A DNA stretch of 64,000 bases from Thermoactinospora rubra (lineage in GTDB: Bacteria; Actinomycetota; Actinomycetes; Streptosporangiales; Streptosporangiaceae): assembly GCF_002093975.1 (NCBI RefSeq), contig NZ_KZ084335.1, positions 1 to 64,000 of the forward strand. The letters are read 5' to 3'. Shown in pieces: positions 34,213 to 44,534 of the stretch (position 1 is its first letter; every line of letters begins with the position of its first letter). The notes below the pieces were generated by a model. That model ran no database searches and was not told the origin of the DNA. It saw only the letters and a program-made list of their open reading frames with translations. A program made the position numbers and the translations under genes.

Positions 34213-35196
34213 ATGCTGGTCAAGACGATCAACGCCATCCTGGCCGTCGTCGCGGGAGTGGGCGGCGCACTGCTGCTGTTCTGGGTCCTCAACCGGCTGG
34301 CGGAGCTGTTGCCGGGCCGATGGGAGGCGTGGCTCAAGCCGTACCTCTACATCGGCCCGGCCTTCCTCGCGATCTGCCTGTACCTGATCTACCCGGCGAT
34401 CCAGACGGTCAACTACAGCTTCGCGAACGCCGACAGCACCGCCTACGTCGGGGTGGAGAACTACACCTCGCTCCTGGGATCGCCGGGATTCCGCTCCACC
34501 CTGGTCAACACGCTCCTGTGGATCGTCATCGTGCCCGCGGCCACCATCGGTCTCGGGCTCGGCATCGCCGTCCTCGCCGACCGGCTCAAACCGCGCGCCG
34601 AGAAGCTGGCCAAGACGGCCGTCTTCATGCCCATGGCCATCTCCGCCGTGGGCGCGGGCACCATCTGGCGCTTCGTCTACGCGGCCAACCCGCCGGGAGA
34701 GCCCCAGATCGGCCTGCAGAACGCGATCGTGACGGGCCTGGGCATGGAGCCGGTCAACTGGCTCCAGATCAGCCAGTTCAAGTTCAACAGCCTCGAGCTC
34801 ATGGTGATGCTGCTGTGGGCACAGGTCGGGTTCGCCATGGTGCTGCTGTCGGCGGCCATCAAGAGCGTGCCCGCCGAGACCCTGGAGGCGGCCAGGATCG
34901 ACGGGGCCGGCGAGTTCCACATCTTCCGCAAGGTGATCGTCCCGCAGATCCGCGGGACGATCATCACGGTCTTCGTCACGGTGACGATCGGCGTCATGAA
35001 GCTCTTCGACATCGTCTACGTCATGACCAACGGCGACTTCGACACCAACGTCATCGGCGTGCAGTTCTTCAACGAGCTGTTCACGAACTTCCACAACGGG
35101 CGGGCGGCGGCGATCGTGGTCATGCTGATGATCGCCATCGTGCCCATCATGATCTACCAGGTGCGGCAGTTCCGCGCCGAGGAGGCGGGACGATGA
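34213..35196 (+). CDS. Sugar ABC transporter permease, MalF-like
   Basis: 327 residues with about seven membrane segments. The EAA loop LEAARIDGAGEFHIFRKVIVPQ couples to an ATPase. Ribosome site GGGAG before the ATG. ATGA overlap with the second permease. Unlike most MalF relatives it begins with an extra hydrophobic helix (about 10-30). Confidence 0.92.
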   Translation: MLVKTINAILAVVAGVGGALLLFWVLNRLAELLPGRWEAWLKPYLYIGPAFLAICLYLIYPAIQTVNYSFANADSTAYVGVENYTSLLGSPGFRSTLVNTLLWIVIVPAATIGLGLGIAVLADRLKPRAEKLAKTAVFMPMAISAVGAGTIWRFVYAANPPGEPQIGLQNAIVTGLGMEPVNWLQISQFKFNSLELMVMLLWAQVGFAMVLLSAAIKSVPAETLEAARIDGAGEFHIFRKVIVPQIRGTIITVFVTVTIGVMKLFDIVYVMTNGDFDTNVIGVQFFNELFTNFHNGRAAAIVVMLMIAIVPIMIYQVRQFRAEEAGR

Positions 35197-36104
35197 GCGT
35201 CGCCACCCGATCCGAGACACGTCCCGCCCTGCACCGGAAGGCGGCGCGGCGCCCGGCGCGCACCCGGGGCGAGGCCACCGTGATCGCCAAGATCACGATG
35301 GCGTTCGTCTGCACGCTGTGGCTGCTCCCCACCGTCGGCCTGCTCGTCACGTCCTTCCGGACCAAGGACGACGCGAACACCAGCGGCTGGTGGACGGTCC
35401 TCACCGACCCCGCCTCCCTGGCCCGCCTGACCACCGACGCCTACGGCGAGGTCATCGCCCAGGCCAACCTCGACGAGGCGTTCGTCAACAGCTTCGCCAT
35501 CGCGCTGCCCGCCACGTTCATCCCGCTCCTCATCGCGGCGTTCGCGGCCTACGCGTTCGCGTTCATGAGCTTCCCGGGGCGCAACGCGCTGTTCATCCTG
35601 ATCGTCAGCCTGCTGGTCGTGCCCAACTACGTGGCGCTCGTCCCGGTGCTGCAGCTGTACGGCGACCTGCGTCTCACCGGGACGTTCCCGGCCGCCTGGC
35701 TGGCCCACATCGGGTTCGGCATGTCCCTGGCGATCTACATCCTGCGCAACTACATGGCGACCCTGCCCAGGTCGGTGCTCGAGTCGGCGAGGATCGACGG
35801 CGCGAGCCACTTCACGACGTTCTGGCGCGTCATCATGCCGATGTCCGTGCCGGCCCTGGCCTCCTTCGCCATCTTCCAGTTCCTGTGGGTGTGGAACGAC
35901 CTGCTGGTGGCGCTGGTCTTCGTCGGGCCGGGGGAGAACCAGCCGATCACGGTGGCGGTCAAGGCCCTCATCGGCCAGCAGGGCCAGGGATGGCAGCTGG
36001 TCACGGCCGGCGGTCTGGTGTCGATGGTCGTGCCCGTCCTGTTCTTCCTGTCGCTGCAAAGGTTCTTCGTGCGCGGCCTCACGGCCGGGTCCGTGAAGGG
36101 CTGA
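35193..36104 (+). CDS. Sugar ABC transporter permease, MalG-like
   Basis: 303 residues, six membrane segments after a basic N-terminal tail, EAA loop LESARIDGASHFTTFWRVIMP. Forms the channel with the preceding permease. No ATPase gene lies in the cluster, so a shared MsiK-type ATPase encoded elsewhere presumably energises the importer, as in other actinomycetes. Confidence 0.92.
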   Translation: MSVATRSETRPALHRKAARRPARTRGEATVIAKITMAFVCTLWLLPTVGLLVTSFRTKDDANTSGWWTVLTDPASLARLTTDAYGEVIAQANLDEAFVNSFAIALPATFIPLLIAAFAAYAFAFMSFPGRNALFILIVSLLVVPNYVALVPVLQLYGDLRLTGTFPAAWLAHIGFGMSLAIYILRNYMATLPRSVLESARIDGASHFTTFWRVIMPMSVPALASFAIFQFLWVWNDLLVALVFVGPGENQPITVAVKALIGQQGQGWQLVTAGGLVSMVVPVLFFLSLQRFFVRGLTAGSVKG

Positions 36105-36132
36105 CCACGTTTCCACCGTTCGAGGAGAGTTC

Positions 36133-37578
36133 TTGTCCCACCGCTCCCTGCCCCGGCGCGAGCCGTACCGCCCGCAGATCCACTACACGCCCGCGCGCAA
36201 CTGGATGAACGATCCCAATGGGCTGGTCTGGCACGACGGCGAATATCACCTGTTCTACCAGTACAACCCTGAAGGCGATCAGTGGGGCAACATGTCGTGG
36301 GGCCACGCGGTCAGCCCCGACCTGGTGCACTGGGAGGAACTCGGCACGGCCATCCCGGCGACCGAGGACGAGCACGTCTTCTCGGGCAGCGTCGTGATCG
36401 ACGAGCACGGCACCGCGGGCTTCGGCAGGTCCGCCGCGGTCGCCGTCTACACCGCGAGCTGCCAGCGGACCGGCGTCCAGACGCAGGCGCTCGCCTCCAG
36501 CGCCGACCGTGGCCGGACCTGGACCCGCTACCGCGGCAATCCGGTCCTCGACATCGGTTCCAAGGACTTCCGCGATCCGAAGGTGTTCTGGTACGCCGAG
36601 GGCGGCTACTGGATCATGGCGATCGCGCGGTGCTCCGAGCGGCGGATCGCCCTGTACCGGTCCGCCGACCTGAAGGCGTGGACCTGGCTCAGCGACTTCG
36701 GCCCCGCCGGGGCGACGCTGGGCGAGTGGGAGATGCCGGACCTGTTCCGGCTGCCCCTCGAGGGCGGGGGATCCAGGTGGGTGATGCTGGTCAGCGTCAA
36801 CCCGGGCGGCCCCGCCGGAGGCTCCGGCGTGCAGTACTTCGTCGGCGACTTCGACGGCGTGACCTTCACGCCGGAGGACGCCTCGGGCTCCTGGGCCGAT
36901 GTCGGCCGCGACTTCTACGCCGCCGCCACCTGGGAGGGCACGCCGGAGGGACGGCGCTGCCTGATCGGCTGGATGGCCAACTGGGGTGACGCCGCGGCCA
37001 TCCCCACCCATCCCTGGCGCGGCGCCATGACCCTCTCCCGCGAGCTGTCGCTCGTCACCGCCGGCGGGCGGACCTGGCTGGCGCAGCGCCCCGTCGCGGC
37101 GGTTCGCGACCTGCGCGCGGGCGAGCCGTTCACGTTCGGCGATCTCGAAGTGAGGGGCGACGTGCCGCTGCTCGGCCACCTGGACGAGGGCGCGCTGGAG
37201 GTGACCGCGGAGTTCGAGCCGGGTACGGCCGAGCGCGCAGGGCTCGTCCTCGGGGACGGCGCCATCGTGATCGGATACGACGCGCGGACGGGAGAGCTGT
37301 TCGCCGAGCGCGGACCCGGCCCCGTCACGGCCGGCCGCCACGGGGGCACGGCCGTGCTCCGGGACGGCAGGATCCGGTTCACCGCCTACGTGGACGCGTG
37401 CTCGGTGGAGGTCTTCAGCGACGACGGGCGGACCGTCATCACCGACCTCTTCTTCCCCGAGCGCCGGGCCCTCGGCCTGTCGGCCGTGGGCGGGACCGCG
37501 TCACTGGTCTCGCTGGTCGTCCAGCCTCTCCGGCCGGCTCGGCGTGACGTCCGCTCACCCGGTCCGCACGGTGCCTAG
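36133..37578 (+). CDS. Glycoside hydrolase family 32 beta-fructofuranosidase
   Basis: 481 residues from a TTG with GAGGAG upstream. Five-bladed propeller plus C-terminal beta-sandwich. The nucleophile D27 lies in WMNDPNG, the stabilising Asp in FRDPKVFW, and the acid/base Glu in WEMPDLF (usually ECP). No signal peptide, so cytoplasmic: it would split sucrose or the fructosyl end of raffinose after import. Its 3' end overlaps the convergent TPP-enzyme gene by 4 bp. Confidence 0.92.
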   Translation: MSHRSLPRREPYRPQIHYTPARNWMNDPNGLVWHDGEYHLFYQYNPEGDQWGNMSWGHAVSPDLVHWEELGTAIPATEDEHVFSGSVVIDEHGTAGFGRSAAVAVYTASCQRTGVQTQALASSADRGRTWTRYRGNPVLDIGSKDFRDPKVFWYAEGGYWIMAIARCSERRIALYRSADLKAWTWLSDFGPAGATLGEWEMPDLFRLPLEGGGSRWVMLVSVNPGGPAGGSGVQYFVGDFDGVTFTPEDASGSWADVGRDFYAAATWEGTPEGRRCLIGWMANWGDAAAIPTHPWRGAMTLSRELSLVTAGGRTWLAQRPVAAVRDLRAGEPFTFGDLEVRGDVPLLGHLDEGALEVTAEFEPGTAERAGLVLGDGAIVIGYDARTGELFAERGPGPVTAGRHGGTAVLRDGRIRFTAYVDACSVEVFSDDGRTVITDLFFPERRALGLSAVGGTASLVSLVVQPLRPARRDVRSPGPHGA

Positions 37579-39221
37579 ACGCCCGTCGTGGTGCGCGGGT
37601 AGGCGATCTCCGGGTCCGTCGCGATGTTCACCATGTACGGCACGCCGGAGTCGAACGCCCGGCGCAGCGCGGGAGCGATCTCCGACGGCTTGGTGACCAG
37701 CTCGCCGCCCCCGCCGAGCGCGGTGACGACCTGGTCGTAGCGGCAGTGCGGCTGCAGCTCCGCGGCCACGTCGTAGCCGTACAGCATCCGCATCGGGTGC
37801 TTCTCCAGCCCCCAGATGCCGTTGTTGCCGCAGATCATCACCACCGGCAGGCGGTGCCGTACCAGGGTGTCGACGTCCATCAGCGAGAACCCCGCCGCGC
37901 CGTCGCCGAGCAGCAGCACCACCTGGGAGGACGGGCGGGCCACGCGGGCGGCGATGGAGTAGCCCAGGCCGGTGCCGAGGCAGCCGTAGGGGCCGGGGTC
38001 GAGCCAGTTGCCGGGGCGCTTGGGCTCGACGTACTTGCCCGCGTAGGAGACGAAGTCGCCGCCGTCGCCGATGACCACGGCGTCGTCGGCCAGCACCTTG
38101 GCCAGCTCGCCGTAGATGCGCATCGGGTGGATGGGGTCGGACTCGGCGGCCAGCAGCTCGGCGTCCTGCGCGATCGCCGCCGCCGCGGCCTCGGACAGGC
38201 GCGTCACCCAGTCGGCGTAGCGGGTGGGCTTGACGCCCGCGTCGCCGCAGGCCGCGCCCAGGCTCCAGAAGACCAGCGACAGGTCGCCCGAGGCGGACGC
38301 GGCGGGCTGCATGTGGGTCGCAAGCTGCGACGGCGCGTCGGCGATGTGCACGACGCGGGCCAGAGGCGCCCCCTCCTTGCCGCCGAACCAGCCGTAGGCC
38401 AGGCGGAAGTCCAGCGGCGTGCCGACCACGATCACCAGGTCGGCCTGGCCGAAGGCGATGCCGCGGGCCCGGGTGACCAGCAGCTCGTGACCGGCGGGCA
38501 GGACGCCGCGGCCCTGGCCGTTGGGGATCACCGGCAGCCGCCAGGCCTCGGCGAAGTCGCGGGCGGCCTCCTCGGCGCGGTCCATCCACACGTCCGAGCC
38601 GAGCACCAGCACCGGCCGCTCGGCCTCGGCCAGCAGCCGGGCGATCCGCGCCACCGCGTCGGGGTCGGGCTCCAGCGGCGAGGGCGTCAGCGGCTCGGCG
38701 GCGTGCCCGGCGGCGGGCGCGAACAGGTGGTCCATGTGGAAGTCGACGAACACCGGGCCGCGGTGGGGCGCGAGCGCGGTGCGGAAGGCCAGCTCCACGT
38801 CCTGGCCGACGGCGTCGGCGCCGGAGGAGGTGAAGGCCAGCTTGGTGATCGGCTCCAGCAGCGGCGGATGGTCCAGCTCCTGCAGGGCGCCGCTGCCCCA
38901 GCGGGACTGCGGCGCGCGCCCGCCCATCACCACGACCGGCGAGCCGTTGAAGTGCGCGGTGGCGATGCCGCTCACGCCGTTGGTGATGCCCGGACCGGCC
39001 GTCAGCACGGCGAGCCCGGCCTTCCTGGTCAGCCTGGCGGTCGCCTCGGCCGCGAAGACGGCGCTCTGCTCGTGGCGCACGTCGAGGATGCGCATGTCCT
39101 CGTGCACCGCGCCGTCATACAGCGGGAAGACGTGGCCGCCGGACAGGGTGAACATGGTCTGGACGCCATAGGCCTTCGAGACGGCGACCGCGGCGTCGCC
39201 TGCGTGCTTCGCGGACTCCAT
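37575..39221 (-). CDS. Thiamine-diphosphate enzyme, acetolactate synthase large-subunit-like
   Basis: 548 residues. Three-domain TPP fold: catalytic Glu in RHEQSAVFAAEA, central domain with RPVLVLGSDVW, C-terminal TPP/Mg site LLLGDGAAGFSLMDVDTLV followed by GNN. No small regulatory subunit is nearby. Actinobacterial members are usually annotated as acetolactate synthase, but several are oxalyl-CoA decarboxylase-like or of unknown substrate, so the reaction is not settled. Stands alone. Confidence 0.82.
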   Translation of the reverse strand: MESAKHAGDAAVAVSKAYGVQTMFTLSGGHVFPLYDGAVHEDMRILDVRHEQSAVFAAEATARLTRKAGLAVLTAGPGITNGVSGIATAHFNGSPVVVMGGRAPQSRWGSGALQELDHPPLLEPITKLAFTSSGADAVGQDVELAFRTALAPHRGPVFVDFHMDHLFAPAAGHAAEPLTPSPLEPDPDAVARIARLLAEAERPVLVLGSDVWMDRAEEAARDFAEAWRLPVIPNGQGRGVLPAGHELLVTRARGIAFGQADLVIVVGTPLDFRLAYGWFGGKEGAPLARVVHIADAPSQLATHMQPAASASGDLSLVFWSLGAACGDAGVKPTRYADWVTRLSEAAAAAIAQDAELLAAESDPIHPMRIYGELAKVLADDAVVIGDGGDFVSYAGKYVEPKRPGNWLDPGPYGCLGTGLGYSIAARVARPSSQVVLLLGDGAAGFSLMDVDTLVRHRLPVVMICGNNGIWGLEKHPMRMLYGYDVAAELQPHCRYDQVVTALGGGGELVTKPSEIAPALRRAFDSGVPYMVNIATDPEIAYPRTTTGV

Positions 39222-39254
39222 GCCCGGAACCTACCAGCCGGTTACCGAATGAAA

Positions 39255-40223
39255 CTACAGTGGCGGGACGGACCAGCCCTTCTCCCGGAACAGCGGAGCG
39301 TGCTCGGCGTTGACGAACAGCCGGTCCTCCGGATGCGGGATGCGGAAGTAGCTCTGCGGGTGCAGCAGCTCGCGGGCGTCGTCCGACAGGTCCATCACGT
39401 AGCGATCGGGAGCCCGCCGCTGGGCCAGGAAGCGCAGCTCGAAGGGCAGGACGGCGAGCGGGCCCGCGTGGTTCCACAGCCCCAGCCCCTCCTGCCGCGC
39501 CTTGCGCACGGCCTGCCGCGCCCGGCCCAGCGCGCCCGCCTCGGCGACGGCATGCGCGCTTCCCGGCGCGGGCACCGCGTCGGCCACGCGCCCCTCCTGG
39601 CGGACGAAGGGGTCGACGTTGGGCCAGATGAAGTACGGCACGACGTGCCCGGCCGCCAGCAGCCGCTCGTTGTAGGGGTCGGGCCGGGGCCTTTGCCGCT
39701 GTTCCCGGTTGACGTAGCACAGCAGCCTGCCGTACCGGTCGAGGATCTCGTGCGCGAACGCCAGCCGCAGCTTGAACGTCTCCCCGGTGAGCCCCTGCTC
39801 GGCGATGTCGCCCTGGATCATGTCCTTGAGCGCCTGGGTCGCCGGGGCGGCGTGGTGCGCGTGGTTGGGACCGGCCTCCGGGCCCACCTTGGTCAGCATG
39901 TGGTCGCGCAGCGCGGCACGCAGGGTCAGCTCGGGGTAGCCGGCGGCGAACGGGTCGGTCAGGAACCGGGTCCACGCCGGGTGGCCGATCTTCGCGAACC
40001 CCTTCGGGTCGTCGGGGAAGTCGGGATGCCTGGGCAGCTCGAAGCTGACCTCGGGGGCGTCCACGCCGAGCATGCGGACGCCGAAGTTGCCGTCGGCCGC
40101 GATGTTGATCGTGTCACCGTCGTGCACGACCTTGTCGAGCGGTTGCACCGCGCCGCCGGAGCGGGCCAGCAGCCCGTGTCCCACCGTGATCCCGGGAACG
40201 GGCTGTTCGATCGCCTTCGCCAT
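39255..40223 (-). CDS. Staphylococcal-nuclease-like (thermonuclease fold) protein
   Basis: 322 residues. The SNase elements are VVHDGDTINI and VRMLGVDAPE (Ca-binding Asp and active-site Arg region), then after an insertion DRYGRLLCYVN and NERLLAAGHVVPY. Between the first and second halves about 70 residues are inserted, and a C-terminal extension of about 100 residues follows. No signal peptide, so an intracellular nucleic-acid enzyme is likely. The larger than usual size (secreted SNases have about 150 residues) makes the exact role unclear. Confidence 0.75.
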   Translation of the reverse strand: MAKAIEQPVPGITVGHGLLARSGGAVQPLDKVVHDGDTINIAADGNFGVRMLGVDAPEVSFELPRHPDFPDDPKGFAKIGHPAWTRFLTDPFAAGYPELTLRAALRDHMLTKVGPEAGPNHAHHAAPATQALKDMIQGDIAEQGLTGETFKLRLAFAHEILDRYGRLLCYVNREQRQRPRPDPYNERLLAAGHVVPYFIWPNVDPFVRQEGRVADAVPAPGSAHAVAEAGALGRARQAVRKARQEGLGLWNHAGPLAVLPFELRFLAQRRAPDRYVMDLSDDARELLHPQSYFRIPHPEDRLFVNAEHAPLFREKGWSVPPL

Positions 40224-40273
40224 ACCTGCATCATCACCGAACCGGCGGCCCGCGTCCCGCGTCTACCTCAAGC

Positions 40274-40855
40274 ATGATGACGATGTTGACGAATGCCGCC
40301 GTCGCCGTGACCTTGCTGGCGCCGGTGATCCCGCAGGACTTCCTGCTGTTCGAGAAGGCCGCCAAGGGACCCAGGAAGGAGTGGCAGAGCTGGCAGGTCT
40401 CCGGCGACGTCCGCAGGCCGCTGCTGGTGAACCCCTGCTGGCGCAAGCGCGCGGACGAGGCCGCCCGGGTGGCCGCCCGCACCGTCGGCTTCACCGACGA
40501 GGTGTACGGCAAAGCCGAACAGCTCGTCGTCTACCGCGACGCCGGCCAGGCCAGGCAGGCCATGAACCGGCTGCGCGCCGACCTCAAGAAGTGCGCCGAC
40601 ATCGGCAAGGGCCACAACCGGGCGCTCAACTTCAGCAAGCCGCTGAAGCTGGGCGACGAGGCCCTGCGGTCGGGCAGCCGCTACTTCGAGGGCGGCCAGG
40701 TGGCCGTGGTGGCCAGGAAGGGCGCCGTCGTCTTCCTCTACGCCGAGACGGCCGTGCCGACCAGGCGGCTGCCGGCCAAGCAGTTCAAGAACGTGCTGCG
40801 CTGGGCGAACCAGATGGCCGGCAAGGTGTGCGCGCTGCCCCAGGCCGGCTGCTAG
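40274..40855 (+). CDS. Exported protein of unknown function
   Basis: 193 residues with a short hydrophobic N terminus (about 3-19) that may be a signal peptide. The body has a pattern seen in actinobacterial sensor-like secreted domains: two or three Cys ([24 protein letters not shown] at the very end) and an [20 protein letters not shown] helix. It resembles the PknH-type extracellular sensor fold, but I cannot confirm that. Overlaps the convergent bioB by 4 bp. Confidence 0.6.
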   Translation: MMTMLTNAAVAVTLLAPVIPQDFLLFEKAAKGPRKEWQSWQVSGDVRRPLLVNPCWRKRADEAARVAARTVGFTDEVYGKAEQLVVYRDAGQARQAMNRLRADLKKCADIGKGHNRALNFSKPLKLGDEALRSGSRYFEGGQVAVVARKGAVVFLYAETAVPTRRLPAKQFKNVLRWANQMAGKVCALPQAGC

Positions 40856-41856
40856 AGCGTCTGCGACAGCGCCTTGATCGGCATCTTGAGGTCGTCGAGC
40901 AGCGCCAGGTCCTCGGCGGGGGAACGGCCCAGCGTGGTCAGGTAGTTGCCGACGATGATGGCGTTGATGCCGCCGAGCATGCCCTCGCGGGTGCCCAGGT
41001 CGCCGAGCGTCAGCTCGCGGCCTCCGGCGTACCGGAGGATCGTGCGCGGCAGCGCCAGCCGGAAGGCGGCGATGGTCTTCAGCGCCTCCTTGCCCTCCAC
41101 CAGCGGGTAGTGGGCGAACGGCGTGCCGGGGCGGGGGTTGAGGAAGTTCAGCGGCACCTCGTCGGGCTCCAGCTCGCCCAGCTGGGCGGCGAACTCGGCG
41201 CGCTGTTCGAGGCTCTCGCCCATGCCGATGATGCCGCCGCAGCACAGCTCCATCCCGGCCTTCCTGACCATCAGGCAGGTGTCCCAGCGCTCCTCCCACG
41301 TGTGGGTGGTCACGACGTTGGGGAAGTGGGAACGGGCGGTCTCGAGGTTGTGGTTGTAGCGGTGCACGCCCATCCCGGCCAGCTCGTCGACCTGCTCCTG
41401 GGTGAGCATGCCCAGGGAGCAGGCGATGTTGATCTCGACGGCCTCCTTGATGGCCGCCACGCCCCGCCGTACCTGGTCCATGAGCCTGCGGTCGGGGCCG
41501 CGCACGGCGGCGACGATGCAGAACTCCGTCGCGCCCGTCTCGGCGGTCTCCTTGGCGGCCTTGACCAGCTCGTCGATGTCGAGCCAGACCGCCCGCACCG
41601 GCGAGGAGAACTGGCCGGACTGCGAGCAGAAGTGGCAGTCCTCCGGGCAGCCGCCCGTCTTCAGCGAGACGATTCCCTCGACCTCCACCTCGGGGCCGCA
41701 CCAGGCCATCCGCACCTCGTGGGCGAGGGCGAGCAGCTCGGGCAGCCGGTCGTCGGGCAGGCGCAGGCACTCCAGCGCCTGGTCGAGGTCGAGGCCGACG
41801 CCCCGCTCGAGGACCTGGGCGCGGGCGATCTCCAGGATGTCCGTCACGGGGGACAA
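40852..41856 (-). CDS. bioB: Biotin synthase
   Basis: 334 residues. Radical-SAM enzyme inserting sulfur into dethiobiotin. The cluster-binding motif [10 protein letters not shown] (CxxxCxxC) and the partner segment [12 protein letters not shown] are clear, and [10 protein letters not shown] is also conserved. Starts with TTG at 41856; a GTG at 41847 is the alternative and neither has a strong ribosome site. Last gene of the bioF-gntR-bioD-bioB run. The likely helper BsaP is encoded at 21360. Confidence 0.95.
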   Translation of the reverse strand: MSPVTDILEIARAQVLERGVGLDLDQALECLRLPDDRLPELLALAHEVRMAWCGPEVEVEGIVSLKTGGCPEDCHFCSQSGQFSSPVRAVWLDIDELVKAAKETAETGATEFCIVAAVRGPDRRLMDQVRRGVAAIKEAVEINIACSLGMLTQEQVDELAGMGVHRYNHNLETARSHFPNVVTTHTWEERWDTCLMVRKAGMELCCGGIIGMGESLEQRAEFAAQLGELEPDEVPLNFLNPRPGTPFAHYPLVEGKEALKTIAAFRLALPRTILRYAGGRELTLGDLGTREGMLGGINAIIVGNYLTTLGRSPAEDLALLDDLKMPIKALSQTL

Positions 41857-41872
41857 GCTTAGGGGCGGGGGT

Positions 41873-42589
41873 TCAGGGGGCGACAGTGAAGGTACGGCGG
41901 AAGGCGGCGGGGTCGAACGAGCCGCCCAGGACGGGGGCCAGGCCGGTCCTGGCGATCGAGGCGAAGCCCTCGGCGCGGGCCGCGCCGGCCGGGAGGGCGC
42001 CGGCGAGCGGCCGGGCGGCCAGCATCTCCAGGTCGGCCACGTTGCACCGCTCGGCCAGGCCGGGCTCGCGCGGCCAGGAGCCGATCACCACGCCCGCCAG
42101 GTCGAGGCCGCGGTGGGCCAGCGCCTCCAGGGTCAGCGCTGTGTGGTTGAGCGTGCCCAGGCCCGGCCGGACGACGACCAGCACCTGGGCGCCCAGGTCG
42201 CGGGCGAGGTCGGCGATGGTGGCGCCCTCCTCGTCGTAGCGGACCAGCAGGCCGCCCGCGCCCTCGACCAGGACCAGGCGGTGGGACTCGGCGAGCTCGC
42301 GGATCCGGGCGGCCGCGTGCCGCAGCGACACGGGCGGAAGGCCCGCCCGGCGCGCCGCCGCCGCGGGCGACAGCGGGTCGGGGAAGCGCGCCAGCTCGAA
42401 CGTCGTGGTGACGCCCGCCAGGCGCACCACCTCGTCCATGTCGCCGGGCTCGCCGGGCAGGACGCCGGTCTGGCCGGGCTTCACCACGGCCACCGTCGCA
42501 CCGCGCTGCCTCGCCAACGCGGCCACGGCGGCCGTGACGACCGTCTTGCCCACACCGGTGTCGGTTCCGGTGACCACCAGGACGCTCAT
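41873..42589 (-). CDS. bioD: Dethiobiotin synthetase
   Basis: 238 residues. P-loop [15 protein letters not shown] at the very N terminus, KPGQTG and the second conserved segment [13 protein letters not shown]. Forms the ureido ring of dethiobiotin from diaminopelargonic acid, CO2 and ATP. bioA is not in the window. Lies 16 bp before bioB. Confidence 0.94.
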   Translation of the reverse strand: MSVLVVTGTDTGVGKTVVTAAVAALARQRGATVAVVKPGQTGVLPGEPGDMDEVVRLAGVTTTFELARFPDPLSPAAAARRAGLPPVSLRHAAARIRELAESHRLVLVEGAGGLLVRYDEEGATIADLARDLGAQVLVVVRPGLGTLNHTALTLEALAHRGLDLAGVVIGSWPREPGLAERCNVADLEMLAARPLAGALPAGAARAEGFASIARTGLAPVLGGSFDPAAFRRTFTVAP

Positions 42590-42622
42590 GGGGGTAAGGG
42601 TAGGCCCCTCTGCGGGAGCGGC

Positions 42623-43342
42623 CTACGGCCGGCGCAGCCGCGTGACGAACTTGTACCGGTCCCCTCGATACAGCGACTGCGCCCACTCCACCGGGTTGCC
42701 CTCCGCGTCGAAGGCGTGCCGGGTCAGCAGCAACATCGGCAGCCCCACGTCGACACCGAGCATCTGCGCGTCGTACGGTGTCGCCAGCACCGTCTCGATG
42801 ATCTCCTCGGCGTCCGTCAGCCGCACGTTGTAGGCGTTGTGCAGGGTCTCATACAACCCGGAGTGCACCTCGAGCTCCTTGCGCAGCCGGGGGAAGCGCC
42901 GGGCCGACAGGTGGGTGGTGTCGATCGAGACCGGCTCCCCGTTGGCCAGCCGCAGCCGGTGGATGCGCAGCACCCGCCCGCCCGGGTTGATGGCCAGCCG
43001 CCGCGCCAGCGTCTCATCCGCCGAGATGTACCCGATCTCCAGGATCTTCGTGTCCGGCTCCAGCCCGGCGTTGCGCAGGTCGCCGATGTAGGAGCTGAGC
43101 TGCAGCACCTGGGCGACCTTGGGCTGGGCGACGAAGGTGCCCTTGCCCTGGATGCGGATGAGCCGCCCCTCGACCACCAGTTCCGACAGCGCCTGCCGCA
43201 CGGTGGTGCGGGAGGTCTCGAACCGGACGGCGAGCGTCCGCTCGGGCGGCAACGACGCCCCCGCCGGCAGCGACTTCGTCAGCTCCAGCAGGTTCCGCTT
43301 GACGTCGTAGTACTTCGGAACTCGGGGGTTTTCTTCCGTCAC
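42623..43342 (-). CDS. GntR/HutC regulator closely resembling DasR
   Basis: 239 residues. Winged helix ([48 protein letters not shown]) and UTRA effector domain ending [14 protein letters not shown]. Both halves are very like Streptomyces DasR, the GlcNAc-responsive global regulator, including the strongly conserved HTH. Yet it is embedded between bioF (4-bp overlap) and bioD. It may be a DasR paralog with a local job. I find no full dre palindrome nearby. Confidence 0.85.
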   Translation of the reverse strand: MTEENPRVPKYYDVKRNLLELTKSLPAGASLPPERTLAVRFETSRTTVRQALSELVVEGRLIRIQGKGTFVAQPKVAQVLQLSSYIGDLRNAGLEPDTKILEIGYISADETLARRLAINPGGRVLRIHRLRLANGEPVSIDTTHLSARRFPRLRKELEVHSGLYETLHNAYNVRLTDAEEIIETVLATPYDAQMLGVDVGLPMLLLTRHAFDAEGNPVEWAQSLYRGDRYKFVTRLRRP

Positions 43343-44481
43343 GCGCTCACCTTGCTCTCTGCCACGGCGGTGAGGGCGTGTCTGATCACCGCGAGATCAT
43401 CGGAACTCAGATTGGCCCGCGCGGTCAACCGCAGGCAAGAGCGGCCGACGGGCACCGAAGGCGGACGGAAGCATCCGACGCGCACTCCGTGCTGCGCGCA
43501 GGTGGCGGACGCCCGCAGCGCGGCCTCGGGAGGGCCGAGCACCACGGGGACCACCGCACCCGCCGGCTCGCTCGTCTCCAGGCCGAGCTCGCGTGCCGTC
43601 GCGGCCAGCTCGCTCGCCCTGGCACGGGCGAATCCGGGCAGTTCGGGCTGGTTCCGAAGGATATCGACGGCCGCGAGTGCCGCCGCCACCGGGCCCGGCG
43701 CCAGGCCGGTGTCGAAGATGAAGGAGCGTCCCGTGTCGATCAATGTTTCGATCACCTCCGGCGCGCCGAGGACCGCCCCGCCCTGGGACCCGAGCGATTT
43801 GGACAGTGTGAGGGTTCTCACAATGTGAGATTCCCGAAATAGCCCGGTTGAGTGCACCGCGCCGCGGCCATGTTCGCCGACGACGCCGAGCGCGTGGGCC
43901 TCGTCCACCACGAGCATGGCGCCGTGCCGTACCGCCGCCTCCGACAGCTCCGCGACGGGCGCCAGGTCGCCGTCGACGGAGAAGACGGCGTCGGTCACGA
44001 CGACGGCGTGCTCCTCCTCACGGCCGGCCAGAGCCTTCTCGACGGCCTCGACGTCTTTGTGCGGCGTCACGACCACCCGCGAGCGGGCCAGGCGGCAGGC
44101 GTCGACGATGGAGGCGTGGTTGCCCGCGTCGGACACCACCAGCGCCCCCCGGCCCAGCGTGGCGACCGCCGCCAGGTTGGCCAGGTACCCGGAGGAGAAC
44201 ACCAGCGCCCGATCCGCCCCGCAGAAGTCCGCCAGCGACTCCTCCAGCCGCTCGTGCAACCGAGTGGACCCGGTCACCAGCCGCGAGCCGGTCGAGCCCG
44301 TGCCCCACACCCGCGTGGCCTCCACGGCCGCCTCAATGAGCCGCGGGTCGCGGGCCAGGCCCAGGTAGTCGTTGGAGGCCAGATCCAGCAGGCCGTCGAA
44401 GTCCGGCGTGCGAGGCCACAGCGTGCGCGTCAGGCCGGCCTCGCGGCGGGCGGCGGCAGCCGTACGGAGTCTGTCGAGCAT
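43339..44481 (-). CDS. bioF: 8-amino-7-oxononanoate synthase
   Basis: 380 residues. PLP enzyme of the alpha-oxoamine synthase family that condenses alanine with pimeloyl-[36 protein letters not shown] and the PLP lysine in [10 protein letters not shown] are present. The ATG at 44481 is taken over a longer frame that lacks family similarity. First gene of the biotin run and divergent from pdtaS across 53 bp. Confidence 0.93.
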   Translation of the reverse strand: MLDRLRTAAAARREAGLTRTLWPRTPDFDGLLDLASNDYLGLARDPRLIEAAVEATRVWGTGSTGSRLVTGSTRLHERLEESLADFCGADRALVFSSGYLANLAAVATLGRGALVVSDAGNHASIVDACRLARSRVVVTPHKDVEAVEKALAGREEEHAVVVTDAVFSVDGDLAPVAELSEAAVRHGAMLVVDEAHALGVVGEHGRGAVHSTGLFRESHIVRTLTLSKSLGSQGGAVLGAPEVIETLIDTGRSFIFDTGLAPGPVAAALAAVDILRNQPELPGFARARASELAATARELGLETSEPAGAVVPVVLGPPEAALRASATCAQHGVRVGCFRPPSVPVGRSCLRLTARANLSSDDLAVIRHALTAVAESKVSA

Positions 44482-44534
44482 GTGCGCATCTTGCCAGTTT
44501 GGAGATACGGGGCGGCAACACGCATGATGCACTC

